Shown here one piece after another: positions 33,583-42,044 of a stretch of 64,000 bases of DNA. The stretch covers positions 806,001-870,000 of the forward strand of contig NZ_BBXF01000005.1 of the NCBI RefSeq assembly GCF_001570585.1. Direction: 5' to 3'. Under the pieces are notes generated by a model. It saw nothing but the letters and a program-made list of their open reading frames with translations, ran no database searches and had not been told where the DNA came from. Both the position numbers and the translations under genes were made by a program. Numbering within the stretch: the stretch's first letter is position 1; each line of letters starts with the position of its first letter. The stretch is from Herbidospora daliensis. GTDB lineage: Bacteria > Actinomycetota > Actinomycetes > Streptosporangiales > Streptosporangiaceae.

Positions 33583-34764
33583 GTGAGCCAGCCGACTCCA
33601 GGAACCCCCAGCCTGCTGCGGGCCATCAACGACCGCGCGGCCCTGCGGGTCCTCCTCGACCGGGGTCCGCTGACCCGGCCCGAACTGGGCGCCCTCACGG
33701 GCCTGTCCAAGCCGACCGCCTCCCAGCTGCTGCTGCGCCTGCAGGAGGCCGGTCTGGTCGTGCTCGACGGCATCCGCGAGGGCCTGCCGGGCCGGACCGC
33801 CGAGCTCTACCGCATCAACGCCGGGGCCGCCCACGTCGCCGCCCTCGACGTGACCCGCGACCGGATCGAGGTCGCCGTGGCCGACCTGACCGGAGCCGTG
33901 GTCGGCGCCTCCACGCTGCCGACGCCCGGCCGGGCCGGCGGCGACGTCGTGGAGCGGGTGCGCACCGCCCTGGCCGGGGCCTGGCCCCACCGGGTCAACC
34001 GCGTGGTGATCGGCATCCAGGGCGCCGTCGACCCGTCGACGGGCCGGCTCGGCTACGCCGCCCACATCCCGGGCTGGCACGTGCCCGGCCTCGTCCCGAC
34101 CCTGTCGGACGGCGTCGGCACGCCCGTCGACGTGGAGAACGACGTCAACCTCGTCGCGCTGGCCGAACGCGCCCACGGCGGGCACCGCGACTTCGTGCTG
34201 CTGTGGGTCGACTCCGGCATCGGCTCGGCGATCGTGCTGGGCGACCGGCTGCACCGGGGCGCCACCGGTGGCGCGGGCGAGGTGGGCTACATGCCGGCCG
34301 TCGGCGCGCCGACCGCGCGCGACGTCGGCAAGCGGGTCGACCACGGCTTCCAGGCGCTGGCCGGCGGCCAGGCCGTGCTGCGGCTGCTGCGGGCGCGCGG
34401 CATCCGTGGAACGTCGGCGGCCGAGGCCGTGGAGCGTGCCGTACGGGTCGCCGAGGAGGGCGGCAAGCGGGCCGGGGAGGCCGCCGAGGGGCTGCGGGAG
34501 ATCGCCCGGCGGCTCGCCATGGGGCTGGCCGCGATCACCTCCGTGCTCGACCCCGAGGTCATCGTGCTGGCCGGCGGGATGCCGCTGGCCGGCGGCGAGA
34601 CGCTGCGGGCGCTGACCGAACGCGAACTGCACGCCCTCACGCTGCCCCGGCCGCCGCTGCGGCTGTCGGCCGTCGAGGGCAACCCGGTGCTGGCCGGGGC
34701 GCTGCACCTGGGGCTCGACGTGGTCCGGGACGAGGTCTTCGGATCGAAACTACAAGGAGGATGA
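33583..34764 (+). CDS. ROK family transcriptional repressor
   Basis: Encodes 393 aa from GTG 33583. Winged helix at the N-terminus (RAALRVLLDRGPLTRPELGA, then TGLSKPTASQLLLRLQEAGL), followed by a ROK sugar-kinase-like fold (VVIGIQGAVDPSTGRLGYAA, WVDSGIGSAIVLGDRLHRGA). After GAGEVGYMP the zinc-binding cysteine cluster (CxCGxxGC) that many ROK proteins carry is absent. This suggests altered ligand sensing or loss of kinase-like folding constraints. It leads an operon whose next gene begins one base after its stop codon, and probably senses the sugar handled by the GH4 enzyme. Confidence 0.9.
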   Translation: MSQPTPGTPSLLRAINDRAALRVLLDRGPLTRPELGALTGLSKPTASQLLLRLQEAGLVVLDGIREGLPGRTAELYRINAGAAHVAALDVTRDRIEVAVADLTGAVVGASTLPTPGRAGGDVVERVRTALAGAWPHRVNRVVIGIQGAVDPSTGRLGYAAHIPGWHVPGLVPTLSDGVGTPVDVENDVNLVALAERAHGGHRDFVLLWVDSGIGSAIVLGDRLHRGATGGAGEVGYMPAVGAPTARDVGKRVDHGFQALAGGQAVLRLLRARGIRGTSAAEAVERAVRVAEEGGKRAGEAAEGLREIARRLAMGLAAITSVLDPEVIVLAGGMPLAGGETLRALTERELHALTLPRPPLRLSAVEGNPVLAGALHLGLDVVRDEVFGSKLQGG

Positions 34765-36021
34765 GTGAAACTCGCCGTTGTCGGGGGCGGCTCGACGTAC
34801 ACACCAGAGCTGATCGACGGCTTCGCGCGGCTGCGCGAGGAGCTGCCGCTGAGTGAGATCGCGCTCGTCGACCCGGACGCCCACCGGCTGTCCCTGGTCG
34901 CCGGGATGGCCCGCCGCATGCTGGCCCGCGCCGGGCACCCGGCGATCGTGACCGAGCACGCCTCGGTCGCGCCGGGCGTCGAGGGCGCCGGGGCGGTGCT
35001 GCTGCAGCTGCGCGTCGGCGGGCAGGCGGCCCGCAACGTCGACGAGACGCTGCCGCTGGAGTGCGGCTGCGTCGGCCAGGAGACGACCGGCGCGGGCGGC
35101 CTGGCCAAGGCGCTGCGGACCGTTCCGGTGGTGCTGGACATCGCCGAGGAGGTGCGCCGCCGCGCGCCCGGCGCGTGGATCGTCGACTTCACCAACCCGG
35201 TCGGCATCGTGACCCGCGCCCTGCTCGACGAGGGCCACCGCGCCATCGGCCTGTGCAACGTGGCCATCGGCATGCAGCGGCGCTTCGCCGGGCTGCTCGG
35301 CGTGCCGTGGCAGTCGATCGGGCTCGGCCACGTCGGCCTCAACCACCTCACCTGGGAGCGGTCGGTGACCGTCGACGGGCGCGAGGTGCTGCCCGCGCTG
35401 ATCGAGGAGCACGCCGCCGCGATCGCCGCCGAGGTCGGGGTGCCCGAGTGGGTCGTGCGCGACCTGGGCGTCGTGCCGTCGTACTACCTGCGCTACTTCT
35501 ACGAGCACGACACCGTGGTCGCCGAGCAGCGGACCAAGCCGTCGCGGGCCGCCGAGGTGGCCGCGATGGAGCAGACCCTGCTCGACGTCTACGCCGACCC
35601 GGCCAGCGACACCAAGCCCGAGCTGCTGGCCAAGCGGGGCGGCGCCTACTACTCCGAGGCCGCCGTCGCGCTGATCGCCTCGCTGGCCGGCGACCGGGGC
35701 GACGTGCAGGTGGTGAACGCCCGCAACGGCGGCACGCTGCCGTTCCTGCCGCCGGAGGCGGTCATCGAGGTGCCCGCCGTGATCGGCGCGTCCGGCGCCG
35801 CGCCGCTGCCGGTGCCCGCCGTCGAGCCGCTCTACCGGGGACTGATCGCGAACGTGTCGGCGTACGAGGAGATGGCCTTGGACGCGGCCAGGAACGGCGG
35901 GGAACGCCGCGTGCGGGACGCGCTGCTGGCCCACCCGCTCATCGGCCAGGCCGACCTGGCGACGGGCCTGGCGAGCCGGCTGATCGCGGCCAACCGCGCG
36001 CACCTGCCCTGGGCCGTTTGA
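34765..36021 (+). CDS. Family 4 glycoside hydrolase (6-phospho-beta-glucosidase type)
   Basis: Encodes 418 aa. GTG 34765 directly follows the ROK stop, with AAGGAGG upstream inside the ROK gene. GH4 features: N-terminal NAD-binding VVGGGSTYTPEL, DFTNPVGIVT (~141-150), and the divalent-metal ligands Cys164 (GLCN) and His194 (GLNHLTW). These enzymes cleave glycosides by an NAD- and Mn-dependent redox elimination mechanism. Most act on 6-phosphorylated sugars delivered by a PTS, but no PTS gene is visible; the adjacent BadF-type kinase could supply phosphorylation instead (inference). Confidence 0.93.
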   Translation: MKLAVVGGGSTYTPELIDGFARLREELPLSEIALVDPDAHRLSLVAGMARRMLARAGHPAIVTEHASVAPGVEGAGAVLLQLRVGGQAARNVDETLPLECGCVGQETTGAGGLAKALRTVPVVLDIAEEVRRRAPGAWIVDFTNPVGIVTRALLDEGHRAIGLCNVAIGMQRRFAGLLGVPWQSIGLGHVGLNHLTWERSVTVDGREVLPALIEEHAAAIAAEVGVPEWVVRDLGVVPSYYLRYFYEHDTVVAEQRTKPSRAAEVAAMEQTLLDVYADPASDTKPELLAKRGGAYYSEAAVALIASLAGDRGDVQVVNARNGGTLPFLPPEAVIEVPAVIGASGAAPLPVPAVEPLYRGLIANVSAYEEMALDAARNGGERRVRDALLAHPLIGQADLATGLASRLIAANRAHLPWAV

Positions 36022-36962
36022 TGCGGACCATCCTGGCGATCGACGGCGGGAACAGCAAGACCGACCTCGCGCTGGTCGGCGCCGACGGCTCGGTGCTCGG
36101 CACCTGGCGGGGCGGCCCGTTCACCCCGCAGAGCAGCGGCGTCGTGGCCGCGATCGACCTGATCGAGCAGGCCCTCGGCGGGCCGGGCCCGCACGCCGAC
36201 CACGTCTTCGCCTACGTCGCCGGGGCCGACCTGCCCATCGAGGAGGTCCGGCTCCGCGACGAGATGGCCCGGCGCGGCTTCGCCCCCGAAATCGTCGTCG
36301 GCAACGACACCTTCGCCCTGCTCCGGGCGGGCGCGAGCGGCCCGTGGGGCGCGGCGGTGGTGTGCGGCGCCGGGATCAACGCGGTGGCCGTCGCCCCCGA
36401 CGGCCGCGTGGCCCGCTTCCCCGCGCTCGGCCGCCTGTCCGGCGACTGGGGCGGCGGCGGGGGCCTAGCCGAGGAGGCCCTGTGGCACGCCGCCAGGGCC
36501 GAGGACGGCCGGGGCCCGGCCACCGAACTGGCGTCGGCGGTCTGCCGGGCCTTCGGCACGGCGACGGTCGAGGAGGCCGTGATCGCCCTGCACTTCGGCG
36601 ACCTCCCCTTCGACCGCCTGCACGAACTCGTGGCCCCGCTGCTGGAGACCGCCCGCGCCGGAGACCCGGTCGCCCGGTCGGTCGTCACCCGGCAGGCCGA
36701 CGAGGTCGCCGTGCTCGGCGTGGTGGCGATGCGCCGCGTCGGCCTGCTCGACGGGCCCTGTGAGGTGGTCCTGGGCGGCGGCGTGCTGACCGCCCGCGAC
36801 CCGCTCCTGACCACCCTGATCGAGGAGCGGTACGCCGCCCAGGCCCCGCACGCGAAACTCGTCGTCGCCGACGTGCCCCCGATCGTCGGCGCGGCCTTCA
36901 AGGGCCTGGACGCCCTCGGCGCCGCCCCCGAAGCCTACGAGCGGGTCAGGGCGGCGTTCTAA
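36021..36962 (+). CDS. BadF/BadG/BcrA/BcrD-type ATPase, probable amino sugar/sugar kinase
   Basis: Encodes 313 aa. Start ATG 36021 shares one base with the GH4 stop (TGATG). The ASKHA fold is recognisable from the phosphate-1 motif AIDGGNSKTDLALVGADG, the phosphate-2 region VVCGAGINAVAVAPDG and the motif GDWGGGGGLAEEALW. The closest functional group is N-acetylglucosamine/glucosamine kinase. With GH4 and the ROK repressor it forms a compact sugar-use operon. An odd tandem GCGTTCTAA around the stop (36954-36971) gives two consecutive in-frame-like stop triplets near the convergent Lrp gene. Confidence 0.88.
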   Translation: MRTILAIDGGNSKTDLALVGADGSVLGTWRGGPFTPQSSGVVAAIDLIEQALGGPGPHADHVFAYVAGADLPIEEVRLRDEMARRGFAPEIVVGNDTFALLRAGASGPWGAAVVCGAGINAVAVAPDGRVARFPALGRLSGDWGGGGGLAEEALWHAARAEDGRGPATELASAVCRAFGTATVEEAVIALHFGDLPFDRLHELVAPLLETARAGDPVARSVVTRQADEVAVLGVVAMRRVGLLDGPCEVVLGGGVLTARDPLLTTLIEERYAAQAPHAKLVVADVPPIVGAAFKGLDALGAAPEAYERVRAAF

Positions 36963-36968
36963 GGCGTT

Positions 36969-37409
36969 CTAAACGGCGGGAGGCCGGTAGTCGAACGGGG
37001 TGGAGAGCACGACCGTGGTCCGGGTCGACACGTTGGCGGCGGCCCGGATCTGGTTGAGCAGCTCCTCGAGGTCACGCGGCGAGCCGACGCGGACCTTGAG
37101 GATGTAGCTCTCCTCCCCGGCCACGCTGTGACACGACTCGATGGCGGCCAGATGGCGCAGCCGGTCGGGCGCGTCGTCGGCGGCGGCCGGGTCGATCGGC
37201 TTGATCGACACGAAGGCGGTCAGCGGCAGCCCGACCTCGTCGAAGTCGACGAGCGCGGCGTATCCCCTGATCACGCCGCGTTTCTCCAGCCGCCGCACCC
37301 GCTGGTGCACGGCCGACACCGAGAGCCCGGTCTCCTTGGCCAGATCGGTGAAGCTCATCCGCCCGTCGGCCGCCAGCAACGCGACTATCCGCCTGTCGAT
37401 CTCCTCCAT
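36969..37409 (-). CDS. Lrp/AsnC family transcriptional regulator
   Basis: Encodes 146 aa, standard length. The N-terminal HTH (DRRIVALLAADGRMSFTDLA, GLSVSAVHQRVRRLEKRGVI) is followed by the RAM/AsnC ligand domain (AFVSIKPIDP, CHSVAGEESYILKVRVGSPR). It lies 19 nt downstream of the M24 peptidase gene and is probably co-transcribed with it. Pairing of an amino-acid-sensing regulator with a dipeptidase suggests control of peptide or amino acid use (inference). Confidence 0.92.
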   Translation of the reverse strand: MEEIDRRIVALLAADGRMSFTDLAKETGLSVSAVHQRVRRLEKRGVIRGYAALVDFDEVGLPLTAFVSIKPIDPAAADDAPDRLRHLAAIESCHSVAGEESYILKVRVGSPRDLEELLNQIRAAANVSTRTTVVLSTPFDYRPPAV

Positions 37410-37428
37410 TTCGCAAACGGTACGGCAA

Positions 37429-38547
37429 TCAGACGATCACCAGATCCCGGGTCGTGTTGTTCAGCCGGGAAACCCCGTCGTCGGTGCAGATGACGATGTC
37501 CTCGATGCGGGCGCCGTGCTCGCCCGGCAGGTAGATGCCCGGCTCGACCGAGAACGCCATGCCCGGCGCGAGCGGCTCGTCGTTGCCCGCCACGATGTAG
37601 GGGTCCTCATGGGACTCCAGGCCGATCCCGTGGCCGGTCCGGTGGACGAACAGGTCGCCGTAGCCGGCCTCGGCGATCACCTCGCGGGCCGCCGCGTCGA
37701 TGGACTCGCAGGTCACGCCGGGACGGACGGCCGCGCAGGCGGCGTCCTGGGCGGCGCGCAGCACCGCGAAGTAGCGCGCGTAGTCGGCCGGGGGCTCGCC
37801 CACGCAGTAGTTGCGGGTGGAGTCGGAGCAGTAGCCGGTGGCCATCGTGCCGCCGATGTCGACCACCACCGGCTCGCCCTCCCGGATCACCCGGTCGGAC
37901 ACGTCGTGGTGGGGCGAGGCGCCGTTGGGGCCCGAGGCCACGATGACGAAGTCGATCGTGACGTGGCCGGCGCTCAGGATCGCGTCGGCGATGTCGCGGC
38001 CGACCTCGCGCTCGGTGCGGCCGGCCTTCAGCAGCGAGGGCACCAGCGCGTGGACGGCGTCGATCGCCGCCCCGGCCTCGGCCAGCGCCGCCGCCTCGGC
38101 GGCCGACTTGCGCATGCGCAGGTCGCGCAGCACCGAGGAGGCGAGCCGCTGCTCGGCCCCCGGCAGCGCGTCGCGGAACCGCAGCGACTGCATCGCCCAC
38201 ATGCGGTCGGCCAGGGCGACGCTCCCGACCTCGCCCAGCCGGTGGGCGACGACCGCGTAGGGGTCGTCGGTCTCGTCCCACGGCACGAACTCCACGCCGA
38301 GGCGGCCGGCCGGCGAGCTCTGCGCGGCGGGCAGTTCGAGGCGCGGCACCATCATGAAGGGGTCGCCGCCGTCGCCCGGCACGACCAGACAGGTCAGCCG
38401 TTCGAGCGCGTGGGCGTCGTAACCGGACACATAGCGCAGATCGGGGCCGGGGGTCAGCAGCAGGGCGCCGGCCCCGGAGGCCGCGGTCGCCGATCGCACC
38501 AGGTCGAGGCGGTCGGCCGAAAACACGTCAAGGGACTCCGTTGTCAC
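37429..38547 (-). CDS. M24 family Xaa-Pro dipeptidase/aminopeptidase
   Basis: Encodes 372 aa from GTG 38547. The pita-bread metal ligands are complete: Asp230 (VVVDIGG), Asp242 (YCSDSTRN), His306 (TGHGIGLESHEDP), Glu335 (SVEPGIYL) and Glu349 (ARIEDIV). The N-terminal creatinase-like domain spans ~1-145. It cleaves dipeptides or N-terminal residues next to proline in the cytoplasm. Its position near the 5'-3' exonuclease matches mycobacterial pepE (Rv2089c) beside Rv2090. The transcript appears leaderless, as TAGTAT ends six nt before the GTG. Confidence 0.92.
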   Translation of the reverse strand: MTTESLDVFSADRLDLVRSATAASGAGALLLTPGPDLRYVSGYDAHALERLTCLVVPGDGGDPFMMVPRLELPAAQSSPAGRLGVEFVPWDETDDPYAVVAHRLGEVGSVALADRMWAMQSLRFRDALPGAEQRLASSVLRDLRMRKSAAEAAALAEAGAAIDAVHALVPSLLKAGRTEREVGRDIADAILSAGHVTIDFVIVASGPNGASPHHDVSDRVIREGEPVVVDIGGTMATGYCSDSTRNYCVGEPPADYARYFAVLRAAQDAACAAVRPGVTCESIDAAAREVIAEAGYGDLFVHRTGHGIGLESHEDPYIVAGNDEPLAPGMAFSVEPGIYLPGEHGARIEDIVICTDDGVSRLNNTTRDLVIV

Positions 38548-38553
38548 AGCGTC

Positions 38554-38559
38554 ATACTA
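38554..38559 (-). promoter_or_regulatory. -10 element of a leaderless M24 transcript
   Basis: On the minus strand TAGTAT is followed by six bases (GACGCT) and then the GTG start. This is the spacing expected when transcription begins at the start codon, the common leaderless design in actinobacteria. No clear -35 is present. Confidence 0.6.
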
Positions 38560-38672
38560 GAAGTGGCGTGGATCGGCGAAAAACCCGGCGACCTGTGCCG
38601 ACCGATGCTACGCTCCGCACAGGGCCGTTTACGGCTCGTCCCCCATCCGTCACTTCTCACCCTGTTTGGACC

Positions 38673-39608
38673 ATGCGTTTCCCGAGAGCGAGCCTCACCA
38701 TGACCGGCACCGCCGGTGGCGAGCAGCCGCCCCTCCCCTCGATCGAGGAACCGTCCCTGGCCGGGGCGCACACCGCGGCCGACATGGTGGCCTCGATGCG
38801 AGAGCGGCTCGACCGCACCGAGGCGCGGCTCGCGGAACAACAGCAGCTCACCTACCTGCTGCGCGACGCGATCATGCCCGATCCCGGCGCCGACCTGGTC
38901 CTGCCCAGCGCCCGGGTCGCCGTGCGCTGCGTGCCGATGGAGGAACGCCCGGCGGGCAGCCACCACCGGCGGCAGGTCACCGACGAGCCCGAGCAGCTGC
39001 TCAACGTGCTCGGCGGCGACTGGTGGGAGGCCAGCAGGCTGCCCGACGGCCGCATCCTGCTCGCGGTCGGCGACGTGTCCGGCCACGGCGTGCCCGCGAT
39101 CGCCCACATGGCCCAGCTCCGCCACGGCCTGGCCGCCCTGGCGATGACCGGCCAGGGCCCCGGCGCGATGCTCGGCTGGCTCAACACGCTCACGATGACC
39201 CGCCTCGACGACACCACCGCCACCGCCGTGGTCGGCCTGTTCGACCCCGCCACGCTCCGGTTCACCTGGGCCGGCGCGGGCCACCCGGTGCCGGTGATGG
39301 TGCGCGGCGGCATCGCGCGGCCGATGGTCGCCCCGCCGGGCGTGCTGCTCGGCGCGACCCGCAAGCCCACCTACGGCGTGGCCAAGGTGCAGCTGCGGCC
39401 GGGCGACGTGCTGGTGATGTTCACCGACGGGCTGATCGAGCGGCGCGACCGCGACATCGACGAGGGCCAGGCCCAGGTGCTCGCGGCGGCCGGGTCGCTG
39501 ACCGTGGCCGACCTGCCCGACGGGGTCGACGCGATGCTGAAGACCGTCGGCGGGCCGAATCCGCGCGACGACACGTGCCTGCTGGCCGTAGGGGTGCTGG
39601 GAGCATAG
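38673..39608 (+). CDS. PP2C/SpoIIE-type serine phosphatase
   Basis: Encodes 311 aa from ATG 38673 (ATG 38700 is an alternative, 302 aa). A short N-terminal region with a coiled coil (MVASMRERLDRTEARLAEQQ, ~37-56) precedes a SpoIIE phosphatase domain: LGGDWWEASRLPDGRILLAV, GDVSGHGVPAIAHMAQLRHG with metal-binding Asp residues, and the late MFTDGLIERR and PRDDTCLLAV. There is no PAS, GAF or kinase domain. It probably dephosphorylates an anti-anti-sigma protein (STAS type) encoded elsewhere, feeding a partner-switching sigma cascade. Confidence 0.9.
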   Translation: MRFPRASLTMTGTAGGEQPPLPSIEEPSLAGAHTAADMVASMRERLDRTEARLAEQQQLTYLLRDAIMPDPGADLVLPSARVAVRCVPMEERPAGSHHRRQVTDEPEQLLNVLGGDWWEASRLPDGRILLAVGDVSGHGVPAIAHMAQLRHGLAALAMTGQGPGAMLGWLNTLTMTRLDDTTATAVVGLFDPATLRFTWAGAGHPVPVMVRGGIARPMVAPPGVLLGATRKPTYGVAKVQLRPGDVLVMFTDGLIERRDRDIDEGQAQVLAAAGSLTVADLPDGVDAMLKTVGGPNPRDDTCLLAVGVLGA

Positions 39609-39612
39609 ACAG

Positions 39613-40506
39613 GTGCTGATGCTTCTCGACACCCCGTCGCTCTACTTCCGCGCCTTCTACGGCATCCCGGAGTCGATGACCGCCCCTGACGGCATGCCCG
39701 TCAACGCCGTCCGGGGCCTGATCGACATGATCGCCACGCTGGTGAAGACCCACCGCCCCACCCATCTGGTCGCGGCGATGGACGCCGACTGGCGGCCCGC
39801 GTTCCGGGTGGCGGCGATCCCGTCGTACAAGGCCCATCGGGTCGCCTCCGGCGACGAGGAGGAGATCCCCGACACGCTGGCCCCGCAGGTGCCGGTCATC
39901 GAGCAGGTCCTCGCCGCCGTGGGCATCGCGTCCTTCGGGGTCGAGGGGTACGAGGCCGACGACGTCATCGGCACGCTTACGGTCACCGCCTCGCAGCCGG
40001 TCGAGATCGTCACCGGCGACCGTGACCTGTTCCAGCTCGTCGACGACGAGAAACGGCGCCGGGTCCTTTACACAGTAAGGGGAATCCGGAACCTGGAGAC
40101 GGTCGACGAGGCGTGGGTGAGCGCCAAGTACGGCATCCCCGGCCGGGCGTACGCCGACTTCGCGACGCTGCGGGGCGACCCCTCCGACGGCCTGCCGGGC
40201 GTGGCCGGGATCGGCGAGAAGACCGCGGCCTCGCTGATCACCCGGTTCGGCTCCCTTGACGCCCTGCTCGCCGCCGTCGGCGACGAGGGTTTCCCGGCGG
40301 GGGCGCGCAACAAGCTGGCGGCCGCCCGCGACTACCTGGCGGTGGCGCCCGCCGTGGTGAAGGTGGCCCACGACGTGCCGATCCCGGCGGGCTCGTTCGA
40401 GGTGCCGGCCAAGCCCAACGACCCCGAGGCGCTGATCGCGCTGGCCGACCGCTACGGGCTCGACAGCCCGCTCAACCGCCTGCTCGCGGTGCTCGGGAAG
40501 AGCTGA
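39613..40506 (+). CDS. 5'-3' exonuclease (FEN/Pol I N-terminal domain type)
   Basis: Encodes 297 aa from GTG 39613 (GGGAG upstream); ATG 39619 is an alternative. The acidic metal-binding motifs are intact: LMLLDTPSLYFRAFYG, GYEADDVIGTL, IVTGDRDLFQLVDD and GDPSDGLPGVAGIGEKTAAS (helix-3-turn). It is a stand-alone homologue of the 5' nuclease domain of DNA polymerase I, acting on flaps or RNA primers. Corresponds in type and position to mycobacterial Rv2090. The RNB nuclease gene follows after 12 nt. Confidence 0.93.
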   Translation: MLMLLDTPSLYFRAFYGIPESMTAPDGMPVNAVRGLIDMIATLVKTHRPTHLVAAMDADWRPAFRVAAIPSYKAHRVASGDEEEIPDTLAPQVPVIEQVLAAVGIASFGVEGYEADDVIGTLTVTASQPVEIVTGDRDLFQLVDDEKRRRVLYTVRGIRNLETVDEAWVSAKYGIPGRAYADFATLRGDPSDGLPGVAGIGEKTAASLITRFGSLDALLAAVGDEGFPAGARNKLAAARDYLAVAPAVVKVAHDVPIPAGSFEVPAKPNDPEALIALADRYGLDSPLNRLLAVLGKS

Positions 40507-40518
40507 GCCGCTACGTTG

Positions 40519-41961
40519 ATGGACGTGCCACACCGAAAAATCCGCATACCCGAGGCCGGATCGCCGCGGCTGAGCGAGGGATTCGACCGGGTGCGCCGGG
40601 AGTTCGACCTGCCCGACGAGTTCCCCCAGGCGGTCCTCGACGAGGCCACGGCCACCGCCTCGCGGCGTTTCGTCGGCGACGACCGGACCGACCTGCCGTT
40701 CCTGACCATCGACCCGCCCGGCTCGATGGACCTCGACCAGGCCCTGTGCCTGGAGGAGCGCCAAGACGGCTACCGCGTCTGGTACGCCATCGCCGACGTC
40801 GGCGCGTTCGTCCGCCCCGGTGGGGCGATCGACCGGGAGGCCAGGAAGCGGGGCGAGACGGTCTACCTGCCCGACGGGCGGGTGCCGCTCCATCCGCCGG
40901 TGTTGTCGGAGGGCGCGGCCAGCCTGCTGCCGGGCGAGATCCGCCCGGTGGCCCTGTGGTGCATCGACCTCGACGCCGAGGGCGAGGTCGTCGGGTTCGA
41001 CGTCCGCCCGGCGCTGGTGCGCAGCCGCGAGCGGCTCGACTACGACTACGTGCAGACCCTCGTCGACACCGGCCGCGCCGACGGGACCCTGCGCCTGCTG
41101 GCCGAGATCGGGCCGCTGCGCATGGAGATCGAGCGCGCCCGGGGCGGGGTCACCCTGCCCACGCCCGACCAGGAGGTCGTGCGATCGGGCGACGGCTACC
41201 GGGTGGAGTTCCGCTCGCCGCAGCCGTGCGAGGAGTGGAACGCGCAGATCTCCCTGCTGACCGGGATGTGCGCGGCCCAGATGATGCTCGACGCCGAGGT
41301 GGGCGTGCTGCGGGTGCTGCCCGCCGCCGGGCCGGCCGACGTCGACAAGGTGCGGCGCATGGCGCTGGCGCTCGGTGTGCCCTGGCCCGAGGGGGCCGGC
41401 TACGGCGAGGTCGTCCACGGCCTCGACCCCAAGATCCCCGGCCACGCCGCGTTCCTGCACGAGTCGACGATCCTGCTGCGCGGCGCGGCCTACGTGGCCT
41501 TCGACGGCGAACCGCCGCCCGACGCCCTGCACGCCGCCGTCGCCGCCCCCTACGCCCACGTGACCGCTCCCCTGCGCCGCCTGGTCGACCGCTACGCCAC
41601 CGAGGTCTGCCTGGCGGTGGCGAGCGGCGAACCGGTGCCCGAGGACATCGCCGAGGCGCTGGCGGAGCTCCCCCGCGACATGACCGCGGCCACCCGGCGC
41701 TCCTCGGGCGTCGACCGGGCCTGCGTCGACCTGGTCGAGGCGTTCCTGCTCCGCGACCGGATCGGGGAGACGTTCGAGGCGGTGGTCGTCGACGTGGCCG
41801 AGAACGGCAAGGGTGGCCAGATCCAGCTGGCCGAACCGGCGGTGATCGCGCGCTGCGACGGCGCGGGGTTGCCGCTGGGCGAGCGGGTGTCGGCCCGGCT
41901 GCTGCGCGCCGACACGGCGACGCGGGAGATCCGGTTCACGTGGATGCCCGAGGCCGAATGA
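40519..41961 (+). CDS. RNB-domain exoribonuclease
   Basis: Encodes 480 aa from ATG 40519; a TTG three bases upstream is also in frame. The RNase II catalytic domain is clear, with TIDPPGSMDLDQAL (Asp65, Asp71, Asp73) and the following WYAIADVGAFVRPGGAIDRE, YLPDGRVPLHPPVLSEGAAS and YAHVTAPLRRLVDRY. No N-terminal cold-shock domains and only a short C-terminal extension are present, so it is a compact actinobacterial type that degrades RNA 3' to 5'. It lies 12 nt after the 5'-3' exonuclease and probably shares its transcript. Confidence 0.92.
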   Translation: MDVPHRKIRIPEAGSPRLSEGFDRVRREFDLPDEFPQAVLDEATATASRRFVGDDRTDLPFLTIDPPGSMDLDQALCLEERQDGYRVWYAIADVGAFVRPGGAIDREARKRGETVYLPDGRVPLHPPVLSEGAASLLPGEIRPVALWCIDLDAEGEVVGFDVRPALVRSRERLDYDYVQTLVDTGRADGTLRLLAEIGPLRMEIERARGGVTLPTPDQEVVRSGDGYRVEFRSPQPCEEWNAQISLLTGMCAAQMMLDAEVGVLRVLPAAGPADVDKVRRMALALGVPWPEGAGYGEVVHGLDPKIPGHAAFLHESTILLRGAAYVAFDGEPPPDALHAAVAAPYAHVTAPLRRLVDRYATEVCLAVASGEPVPEDIAEALAELPRDMTAATRRSSGVDRACVDLVEAFLLRDRIGETFEAVVVDVAENGKGGQIQLAEPAVIARCDGAGLPLGERVSARLLRADTATREIRFTWMPEAE

Positions 41962-42044
41962 TGATCCTTACTACCGGATTTATCGGCTGATATCGTCTCG
42001 GGTCAGGAAAGCATCGCGTACCACTGACAGTACGGGAGGCTAGC

